Below the pieces are notes generated by a model, which ran no database searches, was not told the origin of the DNA, and was given only the letters and a program-made list of their open reading frames with translations. A stretch of DNA of 64,000 nt from Stieleria bergensis (lineage in GTDB: Bacteria; Planctomycetota; Planctomycetia; Pirellulales; Pirellulaceae): NCBI GenBank assembly GCA_007745635.1, contig CP036272.1, positions 5,974,816 to 6,038,815 of the forward strand. Reading direction: 5' to 3'. This document shows, in pieces, positions 27,185-37,000 of this stretch. How positions within the stretch are numbered: position 1 is the first letter of the stretch; every line of letters begins with the position of its first letter. Both the position numbers and the translations under genes were made by a program.

Positions 27185-28614
27185 CCAACATCGACACAAC
27201 GCTCCAAGACATCACCCGACGCCAGTTGTTTCAAACCTGTGGCGTTGGACTGGGCAAAATCTCCTTGGCATCCATGCTGGCCAGTCAACTGCCTGGTTCT
27301 GCACAGGCAGCCGATCAGCCGCTGGCTGACGGCTTGCATCATCCCGCCCGCGCCAAACGTGTGATCTACTTGTTCATGGCCGGGGCGCCTAGCCAATTGG
27401 ACCTGTTTGATTACAAACCCAAACTGAAGGAACTTGAAGGCAAACCCATCCCTCCCTCAGTCATCGCCGGACAACGTTATGCGTTCATCCAACCTGATGC
27501 GGCGGTGCTGGCACCCCGATTCGAGTTTGCCAAACACGGTGAAAGTGGTGTCGAACTGGCTTCCACTCTGCCGCACTTAGCGACCGTCGTTGACGACCTA
27601 GCCTTCATCCGCAGCGTGCACACCGATCAGTTCAATCATTCGCCGGCGCAATTATTTGTGAACACGGGCAGCGGCATTCCTGGGCGGCCAGCGATGGGAT
27701 CATGGCTCAGCTACGGCATTGGCAGCCTCGCCAGCGACCTGCCAGGGTTTGTGGTCATGCATAGCAGCGGAAATGTTTCCGGTGGCGCGGCGATGTGGAG
27801 CAATGGATTCTTGCCCGGCCAACACCAAGGCGTCCCCTTTCGATCGAGCGGCGACCCCATCTTACACGTTGCCAACCCCAAAGGCATCGATCGCGACACG
27901 CAACAGGCCACCGTTGAACTGCTGGGGAAACTGAACCGCAAACGAGCCAACGCGTTAGGCATCGATGAGGTGAACGCTCGCATCGAATCCTACGAAATGG
28001 CGTTTCGCATGCAGTCCCGAGCTCCGGAACTGATGGACCTGAGCCAAGAGTCCGAGGACACATTGAAACTCTACGGCACCAGTGCCAATGACCGTGGTTC
28101 CTTCGCCAAGAATTGCCTGCTCGCCCGGAGAATGGCTGAGCGTGGGGTCCGATTCATCCAGCTCTATCACAGTGGCTGGGACCATCACAGCAACGTCGAA
28201 GGCGGCGTTAAAGGGCAGTGCAAGCAGACCGATCAAGCCTGCGCCGCGCTGATCAAAGACCTTAAGCAACAGGGCATGCTGGAAGACACCTTGGTCGTCT
28301 GGGGTGGAGAATTTGGCAGAACCCCAATGGTCGAAGCCAGCGCCGCGTTGGGCCGATCACTGGGCCGTGACCATCACCCACAAGCCTACACCATGTGGAT
28401 GGCAGGGGGCGGAATCAAGAACGGCCAAACCATCGGCAAAACCGACGAACTCGGTTTCCATCCTGTCGAACAGCCCGTGCACGTCCATGACATTCAAGCC
28501 ACCATTTTGCATCAACTGGGCATCAATCACGAACGCTTGACCTTCAGTCATGCGGGGCGCAATTATCGCCTGACCGATGTTCACGGCCATGTTGTCCAAG
28601 AGCTGGTGGCCTGA
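27181..28614 (+). CDS. DUF1501 family protein
   Basis: A 477-residue exported protein related to alkaline phosphatase/sulfatase-fold enzymes. The start ATG at 27181 overlaps the preceding TGA (ATGA); the frame upstream of it is only read-through. The leader DITRRQLFQTCGVGLGKISL resembles a Tat signal. Family blocks are RVIYLFMAGAPSQLDLFDYK, GKPIPPSV, and the late WGGEFGRTPMVE with GRDHHPQAYTMWMAGGGIK. It is the obligate neighbour of DUF1549/DUF1553 proteins in planctomycetes, and the pair is assumed to act together in the periplasm; the reaction is not known. Confidence 0.93.
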   Translation: MTNIDTTLQDITRRQLFQTCGVGLGKISLASMLASQLPGSAQAADQPLADGLHHPARAKRVIYLFMAGAPSQLDLFDYKPKLKELEGKPIPPSVIAGQRYAFIQPDAAVLAPRFEFAKHGESGVELASTLPHLATVVDDLAFIRSVHTDQFNHSPAQLFVNTGSGIPGRPAMGSWLSYGIGSLASDLPGFVVMHSSGNVSGGAAMWSNGFLPGQHQGVPFRSSGDPILHVANPKGIDRDTQQATVELLGKLNRKRANALGIDEVNARIESYEMAFRMQSRAPELMDLSQESEDTLKLYGTSANDRGSFAKNCLLARRMAERGVRFIQLYHSGWDHHSNVEGGVKGQCKQTDQACAALIKDLKQQGMLEDTLVVWGGEFGRTPMVEASAALGRSLGRDHHPQAYTMWMAGGGIKNGQTIGKTDELGFHPVEQPVHVHDIQATILHQLGINHERLTFSHAGRNYRLTDVHGHVVQELVA

Positions 28615-28738
28615 TCGAATCAGAGCCATTGCCCCCAGCCACATCACCTCCAGCCATCGTTCGGATTTCGGTTCCCAAAAAGGACTCGCTAGCCTTCGCT
28701 GGCGACGCTTCATCGATCCTTCCCACAGTTACACCTCC

Positions 28739-30214
28739 ATGCGCACCCTGTCACACTTCATCATTGCCGTCCTGATCACCTGCTCAGTTGCCAACGTTAG
28801 GGCTCAGGCAAATGAGACCGAAACGCCGACCAAACCAAATGTGCTGTTCATTTTCTTGGATGATTTTGGCTGGCGTGATGCAGGCTTCATGGGCAGCGAT
28901 TTCTACCAGACACCCAACCTGGATGCCTTGGCGGCCAAGGGAATGGTGTTCAACAACGCCTACGCCGGGGCGGCCAACTGTGCTCCGTCTCGAGCCTGCT
29001 TGTTGTCTGGTCAGTATTCACCTCGACATGAAATCTACAACGTGGGAACCACTCGCCGAGGCAAGAAACAGCATGGCAAACTGATGCACGTCCCGGGCAC
29101 CGACACGTTGCGCAAAGACATCAAAACATGGGCTCATTGCGTTCACGAAGCTGGCTACCGGACGGGAACGATTGGCAAGTGGCATCTCAGCAACGACCCG
29201 CTGCCTTATGGATTTGACTTTAACTTCGCCGGCACTCACAGTGGCAGCCCACCGCGAGGATACTATCCGCCGCACGGCAACATTGCTGAACTCAAGGACG
29301 CTCCCAAGGACGAATACCTGACCAATCGTCTGACCGACGAAGCGATTGGATTCATCGAACGCAACCAACAGCAACCTTGGTTCCTGTACCTCACCCACTT
29401 TGCCGTTCACACACCGATCCAAGGTGAACCAGAACTGGTCCGCAAGTACCAAAACTTGCCGCCCGGCAAACTGCACCAACATCCCGTGATGGCAGCCATG
29501 ATCGAAAGCATGGACCGAGGCGTTGGCAAGATCACTGCCGCTCTGGATCGCCTTGATTTGGCCGACAACACGATCATTGTCTTCACCAGCGACAATGGTG
29601 GTTATGGCCCCGCGACCTCGATGGCACCCCTGAAAGGATACAAAGGCACCTATTACGAAGGTGGCATTCGTGAGCCCATGTTCGTGGTCTGGCCGGGCGT
29701 CACCAAGCCTGGGACGACCTGCGACTGGCCTGTGATCAATGTTGATCTGTTGCCAACGTTTTGCTCCATGACGGGCGCTCAGTTACCGAATCAGGCGATC
29801 GACGGCGTCAGTCTTACACCCCTGCTAACAGGACAGGCGTCCAGCGACATGCAGGATCGATCGATCTACTGGCACTTCCCGGCTTACCTGCAAAGTTATG
29901 CTCGAACCGATCAACAGCGCGATCCGCTGTTTCGCAGCCGGCCCTGCACCGTGATGCGATCGGGAAAATGGAAACTGCACGAATACTTTGAAGACGGCGA
30001 CTTGGAACTTTATGATCTGGAAGCCGATGCAGGTGAACAGAACAACCTTGTCAGCACACAGCCCGACGTCGCCAAGCGTCTTCATGATGAGATGCAAGCT
30101 TGGCGCCGAGCGACCAACGCGCCGGTTCCCAGCACACCGAATCCGAACTACGACGCGAATAGCGAAGCAGCGGCGATCAACAAACTGGGACGGAATAAAA
30201 CCAGCAAAAAATAG
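28739..30214 (+). CDS. Secreted formylglycine-dependent sulfatase
   Basis: Type I sulfatase of 491 residues from the ATG at 28739, which begins a clear signal peptide (RTLSHFIIAVLITCSVANVR); the longer frame from 28577 is not protein-like. The calcium-binding Asp pair is in FIFLDDFGWRDAGFMGSDFY, and the maturation motif C-x-P-S-R is CAPSR with the Cys at residue 81, which a formylglycine-generating enzyme would modify. TIGKWHL and FTSDNGGYG supply further metal and sulfate ligands. Planctomycetes carry many such enzymes for sulfated algal polysaccharides. It follows the DUF1549/DUF1501 pair in the same direction, 125 bases after it, so it may share their transcript. Confidence 0.95.
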   Translation: MRTLSHFIIAVLITCSVANVRAQANETETPTKPNVLFIFLDDFGWRDAGFMGSDFYQTPNLDALAAKGMVFNNAYAGAANCAPSRACLLSGQYSPRHEIYNVGTTRRGKKQHGKLMHVPGTDTLRKDIKTWAHCVHEAGYRTGTIGKWHLSNDPLPYGFDFNFAGTHSGSPPRGYYPPHGNIAELKDAPKDEYLTNRLTDEAIGFIERNQQQPWFLYLTHFAVHTPIQGEPELVRKYQNLPPGKLHQHPVMAAMIESMDRGVGKITAALDRLDLADNTIIVFTSDNGGYGPATSMAPLKGYKGTYYEGGIREPMFVVWPGVTKPGTTCDWPVINVDLLPTFCSMTGAQLPNQAIDGVSLTPLLTGQASSDMQDRSIYWHFPAYLQSYARTDQQRDPLFRSRPCTVMRSGKWKLHEYFEDGDLELYDLEADAGEQNNLVSTQPDVAKRLHDEMQAWRRATNAPVPSTPNPNYDANSEAAAINKLGRNKTSKK

Positions 30215-30284
30215 CTCTGCTAGCATGAGCCACTTGGGCGATTGCCACCGCAACGTTTCTCTATCGTGCTAGCAAGCGGTTGGG

Positions 30285-30374
30285 TTAGCGACTGGCAACC
30301 AGGATTTGTCCCACAAACAACCAGACCAAGGTAAAAAGCAGGCCCAAAGAGGCATGTAGAATTTCAAAATGCAT
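30285..30374 (-). CDS. Probable 29-residue single-span membrane peptide
   Basis: A very short gene on the minus strand: ATG at 30374 and TAA at 30285. The peptide is one membrane helix (core ASLGLLFTLVWLFVGQILVA) with a short polar N-terminus beginning MHFEILH and a C-terminal SR, so a single-span topology is expected. A strong ribosome-binding site AAGGA lies nine bases before the ATG, exactly as in the best genes of this window. The peptide resembles the class of small membrane subunits or regulators, but I do not recognise a family. It sits between the sulfatase (convergent) and ftsK (divergent). Confidence 0.55.
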   Translation of the reverse strand: MHFEILHASLGLLFTLVWLFVGQILVASR

Positions 30375-30955
30375 CGGCGTGTTTCCTTTCCATCGCGATT
30401 TGATGTGAAATGCCCGATCCATGGCCTTCGTTGTTTGGTGTGTTTTGGGTTGCGTTGAAAGAGCTTGATCCAGACGATTCCCATTTCGCTCTTTGTCGCG
30501 GGCCAACACAGACGGTCACTAGCCCACACACACGTGGTCTTCATGACCAACGGCAAGTTCATTCTTTACTGTAGTTAAAACCAGGCAACTGGATTTTTGT
30601 GCTCAGGGCTCACATGGCCGCTTGCATCGCGGGTGATCTGCTCTGGTCAAAGCTTGACCGCTAGCGAAAGAAATCCGATTAGCGAAACGGCGACGGGTCG
30701 GTCGCCTTTGCATGTCACCGCCCCCGGGTGATCGGCTATCTGTAGCGCTTGCTCCGGTTACTACGAAGGGTCGGGGTATGCCGAATCGCAGCGCGTCGAT
30801 CTGGCTCATGACTGGCGCAGCGCTGACCGAAAGGAAGCGATAGATCTGGTTCTGCGCTGCGAGTGAGATTGGAAAGCAACACGCTTCCGATTGTGCAGCG
30901 TTTCAGCAGAACCAGCGGCAGCGGCTTTCCAAACGAACAGGACCCCCATCTGGCT
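30375..30955. other. Intergenic region upstream of ftsK
   Basis: About 580 bases holding the promoters of the micropeptide (minus) and ftsK (plus). Other short frames look random. The ftsK frame is open from 30863, but the stretch before 30956 is not similar to FtsK proteins. Confidence 0.4.
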
Positions 30956-33829
30956 ATGTCGGCATCGGTTACCCAAGCTCAGCAGCAACCCCAAGAGATT
31001 GCCTTGAACGTGTCAGCGATTCTGCTGACGGCGTTAGCGGTGTTTCTAACCATTGCGTTGCTGACCCAGAGCCCTGCTGATCCGATTTCCGAACCGATCT
31101 GGCCACTGGGCGCGTTGTACACTCCGGACCAATTGGTTTACCCCACCGCGGGACACATTTCCAACGCCTGTGGTTACTGGGGTGCACTGAGTTCATCGTG
31201 GATGATGTCAAGCCTGGGGCTCAGTTCCTTTGCAGTCATTGCCACCGCGTTGACGGTGGCGTTCAAGATCTTTTTTCGCAAGCCGGTTCAGGCAGTTTTC
31301 ATGAGGTCGATCGGGGCCTGCATCGCGCTGGTCGCGCTCGCCTCGGCGCTGGCCTTGCTGCCGATCCAAACCGCCAACACACCACTGGTTGGTGCGGGCG
31401 GAGTGCTCGGTGGGATGACCTCTGCGTGGCTGCTGGAGCACTTCAACGTCAGCGGTGCTTGGATTTTGACATTGACCATGGCCGTCGTTGGTGTGCTGCT
31501 GACGACGGATTACGCCGTGCTGGCGATGGGACGCAAGTTCGCTCAGCGCACCCGAGCATCGCGGCAAGGAATGGCCAACGCAGCGAAAACCATCGTGCTG
31601 CGCCGACGCAATCGAAAACCCTTCGACAACGAAGCCGGTCCGTTCGGGGACCAAGCAGCATCGGATGAAGCCACCGCCGAATCCGAACCCGAATCCGACG
31701 AAGATTCCGGAGCGCTGCGCATCAAGTTCCCCGGAAAACGAAGCTCGCAAAATGACGACGGCCAGGAAGCGACCGGCGAGCCGCTGGAAACCGACGACGA
31801 CTACCAAGAACACTCCGCCAGCGACGAAGATGACTATGCCATCGAAGCTGGCACAACACGCGATGTAAGCGTTGAAGGCGAGGACGTCTCGCTGCGTCAA
31901 GAAGACGGCCATGACGTTCCCGAACCGAAGGTACGCGTTCCCAAACGCAAAACGAAACAAGCCGCCAAAGAAGAGGAACTCAACAACCTGTACGATGAGG
32001 TCATTGAAGAGGCTCCGTTTGGCAGCGAAAACTACCACCTGCCCTCGTTGCACTTACTAAACGGCAGTGATGAAGTTGACTACGAAGAACAACTGACCGA
32101 AGTGCGTCGCAAAGCCAAAGTGCTTGAGTCGACCTTTGCCGATTTTGGGTTTAACATTCGCGTGGTTGAAATTGAAACCGGGCCTGTGATTGCGCAGTAC
32201 GAAATTGAACTCGAAGCGGGCCTACGACTGAGCAAGATCACCGGCCTCTCCGATGACCTGGCGATCGCCCTGCGCGTGCCCAGTGTGCGGATCGTCGCTC
32301 CGATCCCTGGCAAGAATACCGTTGGCATCGAAGTTCCCAACGAGAAACGCCAAGCGGTTCGCCTGCGGGACGTCATGGAAGAAGCCGATTCGGCATCCAA
32401 TGGCATGAACATTCCGGTCTTCCTGGGCAAGGATGTCTCCGGCAATCCCATGGTGGTTGACCTTGCCAAAATGCCTCACCTCTTGATCGCAGGTCGAACC
32501 GGGACAGGTAAAAGTGTTTGTTTGAATGCCATCATCGCGTCCATCTTGATGACCTGTCGACCGGATCAAGTCCGCATGTTGATGATTGACCCCAAGATGG
32601 TTGAGCTCAGCGGCTATGGAAAGCTTCCGCACCTGATGCACCCCGTGATCACGGACATGCGAAAAGCGGAAGCCATTTTGGCCTGGGCCGTTGAAAAGAT
32701 GGAAGAGCGTTATTCGCTGCTGGCCAGTGTCGGCGTCCGACACATCAATAGCTATAACAACTTGAGCCGTGATGAACTCAAGCGACGTCTCGATATCGAT
32801 GCCGAAGCGGATGACTCATCGATTCCAGAGAGCCTGCCATTCATTGTGATTGTCGCCGACGAGATGGCTGACTTGATGATGACCGCCGGCAAAGACGTGG
32901 AACAGCACATCATTCGTCTGGCTCAAAAGAGTCGCGCGGTGGGCATTCACTTGATCTTGGCCACACAGAAACCAACCGTCGACGTGATCACCGGCTTGAT
33001 TAAGAGTAACTTGCCCGCGCGACTTAGCTTCCAAGTCGCGAGTAAGACCGACAGCCGCGTGGTGCTTGACGAAAACGGTGCCGACAAGCTGCTCGGTAGC
33101 GGTGACATGCTCTTCCTGTGGCCGGGCACCAGCACCTTGATTCGGGGACAAGGTACGTTCCTCTCGGATGAGGAAATCGAATCGGTTTGCGATCACTGCA
33201 GCGTGGGTGAACAGCACTTCGTCGGCGAACTGATCAATTTGAAAGTCAGTGACCCCGAAGGCGACGGCAGCGCAGCCAGCTCCAGCGAGAAACGCCCTGA
33301 CATCTACGAGAGCGCTGTCGAAGTGATCATTCGCGAAGGCCGTGGATCCTGCTCACTGCTGCAACGCCATCTGGGAATCGGTTACGGTCGAGCCGCCAAG
33401 CTGATCGACTATATGGCTGAAGATGGAATCGTCGGCCAGTACAACGGCAGCAAAGCTCGCGAAGTCCTTCTTTCAATGAGCCAGTGGGAGGAAATGCAGG
33501 GCATTGAATCCGATGACGATGAGGAAGAGGATGACGAGCCACAAGCCATCGTGCCCAGACGGACCGAAACCACGCACGGCATGAAACCCACCGCAACGCC
33601 GACGAATTCGCCTGCTGAATCGCTGACGCCCCCTGACTCTGCCGTCTTGACGGTCACTGCACAAGACGATGACGAAGTCGACGACAGTGACCACCATGAC
33701 GCTGGCAAAGCAGGCTACCAGAACAGCAGCTACCAGAACAGCAGCTACCCGTCCGACGAAGAGGACCTCTACGAGGACATCGAGTACGCCGACGAAACGG
33801 AGTACGCGGACACCGAAGAAGAAGTCTAG
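30956..33829 (+). CDS. ftsK: DNA translocase FtsK
   Basis: FtsK/SpoIIIE translocase, 957 residues from the ATG at 30956. The N-terminus has four to five membrane helices (VSAILLTALAVFLTIALL first). An acidic linker (~residues 205-350) leads to the motor: the alpha domain begins near VDYEEQLTEVRRKAKVLEST, Walker A is GRTGTGKS at about 513, Walker B is in FIVIVADEMADLMM, and RLAQKSRAVGIHLILATQKP follows. The gamma winged-helix domain for KOPS recognition is YESAVEVIIREGRGSCSLLQ onward. A further ~130-residue acidic tail (with YQNSSYQNSSYPSDEEDLYE) is an unusual extension beyond gamma. It pumps chromosome ends at division and normally acts with XerCD at dif; a XerC/D-like gene is at 58684. Confidence 0.95.
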   Translation: MSASVTQAQQQPQEIALNVSAILLTALAVFLTIALLTQSPADPISEPIWPLGALYTPDQLVYPTAGHISNACGYWGALSSSWMMSSLGLSSFAVIATALTVAFKIFFRKPVQAVFMRSIGACIALVALASALALLPIQTANTPLVGAGGVLGGMTSAWLLEHFNVSGAWILTLTMAVVGVLLTTDYAVLAMGRKFAQRTRASRQGMANAAKTIVLRRRNRKPFDNEAGPFGDQAASDEATAESEPESDEDSGALRIKFPGKRSSQNDDGQEATGEPLETDDDYQEHSASDEDDYAIEAGTTRDVSVEGEDVSLRQEDGHDVPEPKVRVPKRKTKQAAKEEELNNLYDEVIEEAPFGSENYHLPSLHLLNGSDEVDYEEQLTEVRRKAKVLESTFADFGFNIRVVEIETGPVIAQYEIELEAGLRLSKITGLSDDLAIALRVPSVRIVAPIPGKNTVGIEVPNEKRQAVRLRDVMEEADSASNGMNIPVFLGKDVSGNPMVVDLAKMPHLLIAGRTGTGKSVCLNAIIASILMTCRPDQVRMLMIDPKMVELSGYGKLPHLMHPVITDMRKAEAILAWAVEKMEERYSLLASVGVRHINSYNNLSRDELKRRLDIDAEADDSSIPESLPFIVIVADEMADLMMTAGKDVEQHIIRLAQKSRAVGIHLILATQKPTVDVITGLIKSNLPARLSFQVASKTDSRVVLDENGADKLLGSGDMLFLWPGTSTLIRGQGTFLSDEEIESVCDHCSVGEQHFVGELINLKVSDPEGDGSAASSSEKRPDIYESAVEVIIREGRGSCSLLQRHLGIGYGRAAKLIDYMAEDGIVGQYNGSKAREVLLSMSQWEEMQGIESDDDEEEDDEPQAIVPRRTETTHGMKPTATPTNSPAESLTPPDSAVLTVTAQDDDEVDDSDHHDAGKAGYQNSSYQNSSYPSDEEDLYEDIEYADETEYADTEEEV
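33716..33745 (+). repeat. 15-bp tandem duplication in the ftsK tail
   Basis: Two exact copies of TACCAGAACAGCAGC, coding for YQNSS twice, within the acidic C-terminal tail of FtsK. It is in frame and likely tolerated because the tail is disordered. Confidence 0.85.
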
Positions 33830-34087
33830 CCAGCCAGCCAGCCAAATTGAGCTCTCCAACGGGCCTCTCAATGGGCCTCTCCAACGGGGCACAGCCGGTG
33901 ATTTTCTGTTTCACGGCTCTGTTTCACGCCCTTGCCGTGCCCAGCCCGATGATTCTGTTGGTTTCAACTTGTGATCCATGAGTGAAAATGTTTAGGATCG
34001 GCGAAATTGTCGGCGTCGCGGAAAGATTGTCCGCTGTGATTGCGCGCCGACTGGCCACCTTCCGATTGACTTTCCTCCCAGATTCAG

Positions 34088-37000
34088 TTGTCCGGCACGG
34101 AAGCCTTTACAGAATCACTGACACAAGCCGCTGAAAAAACAGTCAGCGGTGCGCGGGCGAACGATGCGCCTGTTCGTTGCCAGTTTCTCAGCCTTATCGG
34201 GTCTCTCAGAGGGCCTCTGAGCGCGACACCCCAGCGGCTCGTGGCTTGGCTGTTCTGCTTGGCTTTGGCCGGCTCACATGTCCTGGCTGATCCGCCGCCA
34301 TTGGATCAATCTTGGCAGCCCCAGGACAACGCTTTTCAAAGCACCGCAACGGCTTCGCCGGAAACGACGAACCAACAAGCCAGCGGTCTGGGGCCGCAGA
34401 TTTCGATTCAAGCACGATTGGTCCATCGCTGGCAAATCGGTGACGCCCAGGCATCGCTGCTTGAAGGCGACGTTCAGCTGCAACGAGGTGAAACCAAGCT
34501 CAGCTCCAAACGCGTTCTCTTGGTCAGTGATGGCCCGCAGGGTCGGGTGCGCAACCGCCTGGTGACTGAAAAAGACAGCGATTCAAACGGCGTGAACCGG
34601 AGTCCTGCTACCGCCGTCTGGATCAGCAAAGACGTGCCCAGCATCGACGCCCCCAACTACCGTGGCAAACCCAAGACCGACCCATTCCTCTTGCAATTCC
34701 TGCCCGACCGAGCAGTGACTGCGATCGGTGGTCCGGCCAACCAAAATTCGCCGGCAGAGTTGCCGCCGATGAATGCGTCACTGATCGAAAACGGTCCGAC
34801 TCAGGCTGCGATGTACAACCAGGAGTTGGGTGCCAATGGTGGCGCCATCATGCAACCCGGCGGCATTGAACTTCCCACCGATTCAGCGGTCCAACAAACT
34901 CGGTTTCCTCAAGTGGGCAATCCGCCGGCAGCGGTCAATCCACTGCCCGCTCCCAACGGGCCACCACCTGAATTCATTGCACCAGCTCCAGCCGGCCAGA
35001 TTCCACCGGCCACCAGTGGAAGCGGCGGCAGCAGTTTTCAGCTTTCCGCTGGCAGCGGCAAGATGCTGCAGATTGGCGCTCGCGATGGAACACGAGAGCC
35101 CGAATTAACCCACACTCAGCGTGAGGGGACCAAGGAATGGATCACCATGGCTCGTGGTGGTGTTAGCGTCCAGATCAATGACGTCAATGCTCAACTGCCT
35201 AGCGGTCAAGCGATCAACTTTGCGTCCGTGTCGCTCTCGGCAGACAACGTGGTTGTTTGGGGACAGCAAGGGCTGATTGACTTGTTCCAAAAGTCGGATC
35301 AACAGCCCGGTGAAATCGAGATGTACTTGGAAGGCGACGTCGTTTTCCGCGCCGGCGAGAACATCATTTATGCTCAGTCGATGTATTACAACGTCGATCG
35401 CCAAGCGGGCACGATCTTGGATGCCGAAGCCATCACATCGATCGATGCTTACCAAGGTGTAGCTCGCGTCAAAGCCGAAGTTCTGCAACAAATCGGGCCC
35501 GGATACTTTCGTGCATTTGATGCCGCGGTCACCAGCAGTCGCATGGGTGTCCCCAAGTACTGGCTGCAAAGCGAACAACTGCAGCTGCTACAACAGACGA
35601 TGCCGGTCTACGACCCAACCACCGGCACGATGCAGCCTCGCCGGACTGCCAAAGTCAGTGCAGACAATAGCTTTGTCTTTTTGGGTGGCGTCCCGGTCCT
35701 GTACTGGCCAACGTTCTCCACCACGCTTTCTCGGCCAGCCTTTTACCTGACCAATCTCAAGGTCGGCAGCGACAGCGCGTTTGGAACTCAGATTCTGTTG
35801 GACTGGGATCTGTTTCAATTACTGGGCTATGACAAAGCGCCCGAGAACGTGACCTGGGAGATGTCAACGGATTATCTCAGCAAACGTGGATTTGCACTCG
35901 GGACTCAACTGGAATACGACACGCCGCGATTCTTTCGCTGGATTGGTCCGACTCGAGGACGCATGGATTTCTGGGGCATTCACGACACGGGTTTCGATCA
36001 ACTGGGACGCGACCGCATGATGCTGACTCCGGAGACCAGCACCCGTGGGCGGTGGATCTGGGATCATCGTCAACAACTCGGTTCGGGCTGGGAACTGGTT
36101 GGCAACGTCGGCTGGATCAGCGATCGAAATTTCATGGAACAGTACTTGGAGCGTGAATGGGACAATCTGGCCGATCCAGCCACCGGGCTACGCCTGCGGC
36201 GTTACGCCGGCAACCACCTGCTGGACATTCATGCCGATTTCCGCGTCAATCCCTTCTTCCAAGACACTCAGCGTTTGCCAGCCATTGACCACTACATGCT
36301 GGGCGGATCGATCTTGAATGATCGTGTCTCGTGGCAGATGAACAATCACATTTCCTACTCTGACACCAACGTCGCAGACATTGCGAAAGATCCCGCCGAA
36401 GCTGCCGAGAACTTCGCCTTGCCCGGCGAGGCCGACCGCAGCGGCCTGATCGCTTCGACCAAGCAAGAGCTCTCGACGGTGCTCCCGGTTGGACCGTTCA
36501 ACCTTCGTCCGATCGCTTCATTGCAAGCCTCCTATTACGGCCAAGACATCAACGGAAATTCCACGGGACGATTGCTAGGGCAGGGCGGCTTGCAAATGAA
36601 CTTGCCGATGATGAAAGTGGACCGCAGCATTCACAGCAAACTGCTGAACATGAATGGCTTGGCACACAAAGTCGACTGGCGAGCCGAATACTGGTACGCC
36701 AAAAGTGATCAGAACCTGGACGACTTGCCGCTGTACAACTCGCTGGATGACAACGCCCAAGAACAATTCCGCCGACGCTTCATTGGAGACACGTTCGGGG
36801 GCGCACTGCCAGCGCGCTTTGACCCTCGCACGTACGCGTTTCGTCAGGGCATTCAAACCGACTTGGTCAGCCCCAGCGATGACATTGTGGACAACTTGCA
36901 AAGCCTTACCCTTGGCATGCACCATCGCTTTCAGACCAAACGCGGCATTCCGGGACAAGAACGCATCGTTGACTTAATCCAGTTTGATTTGGACACCCTC

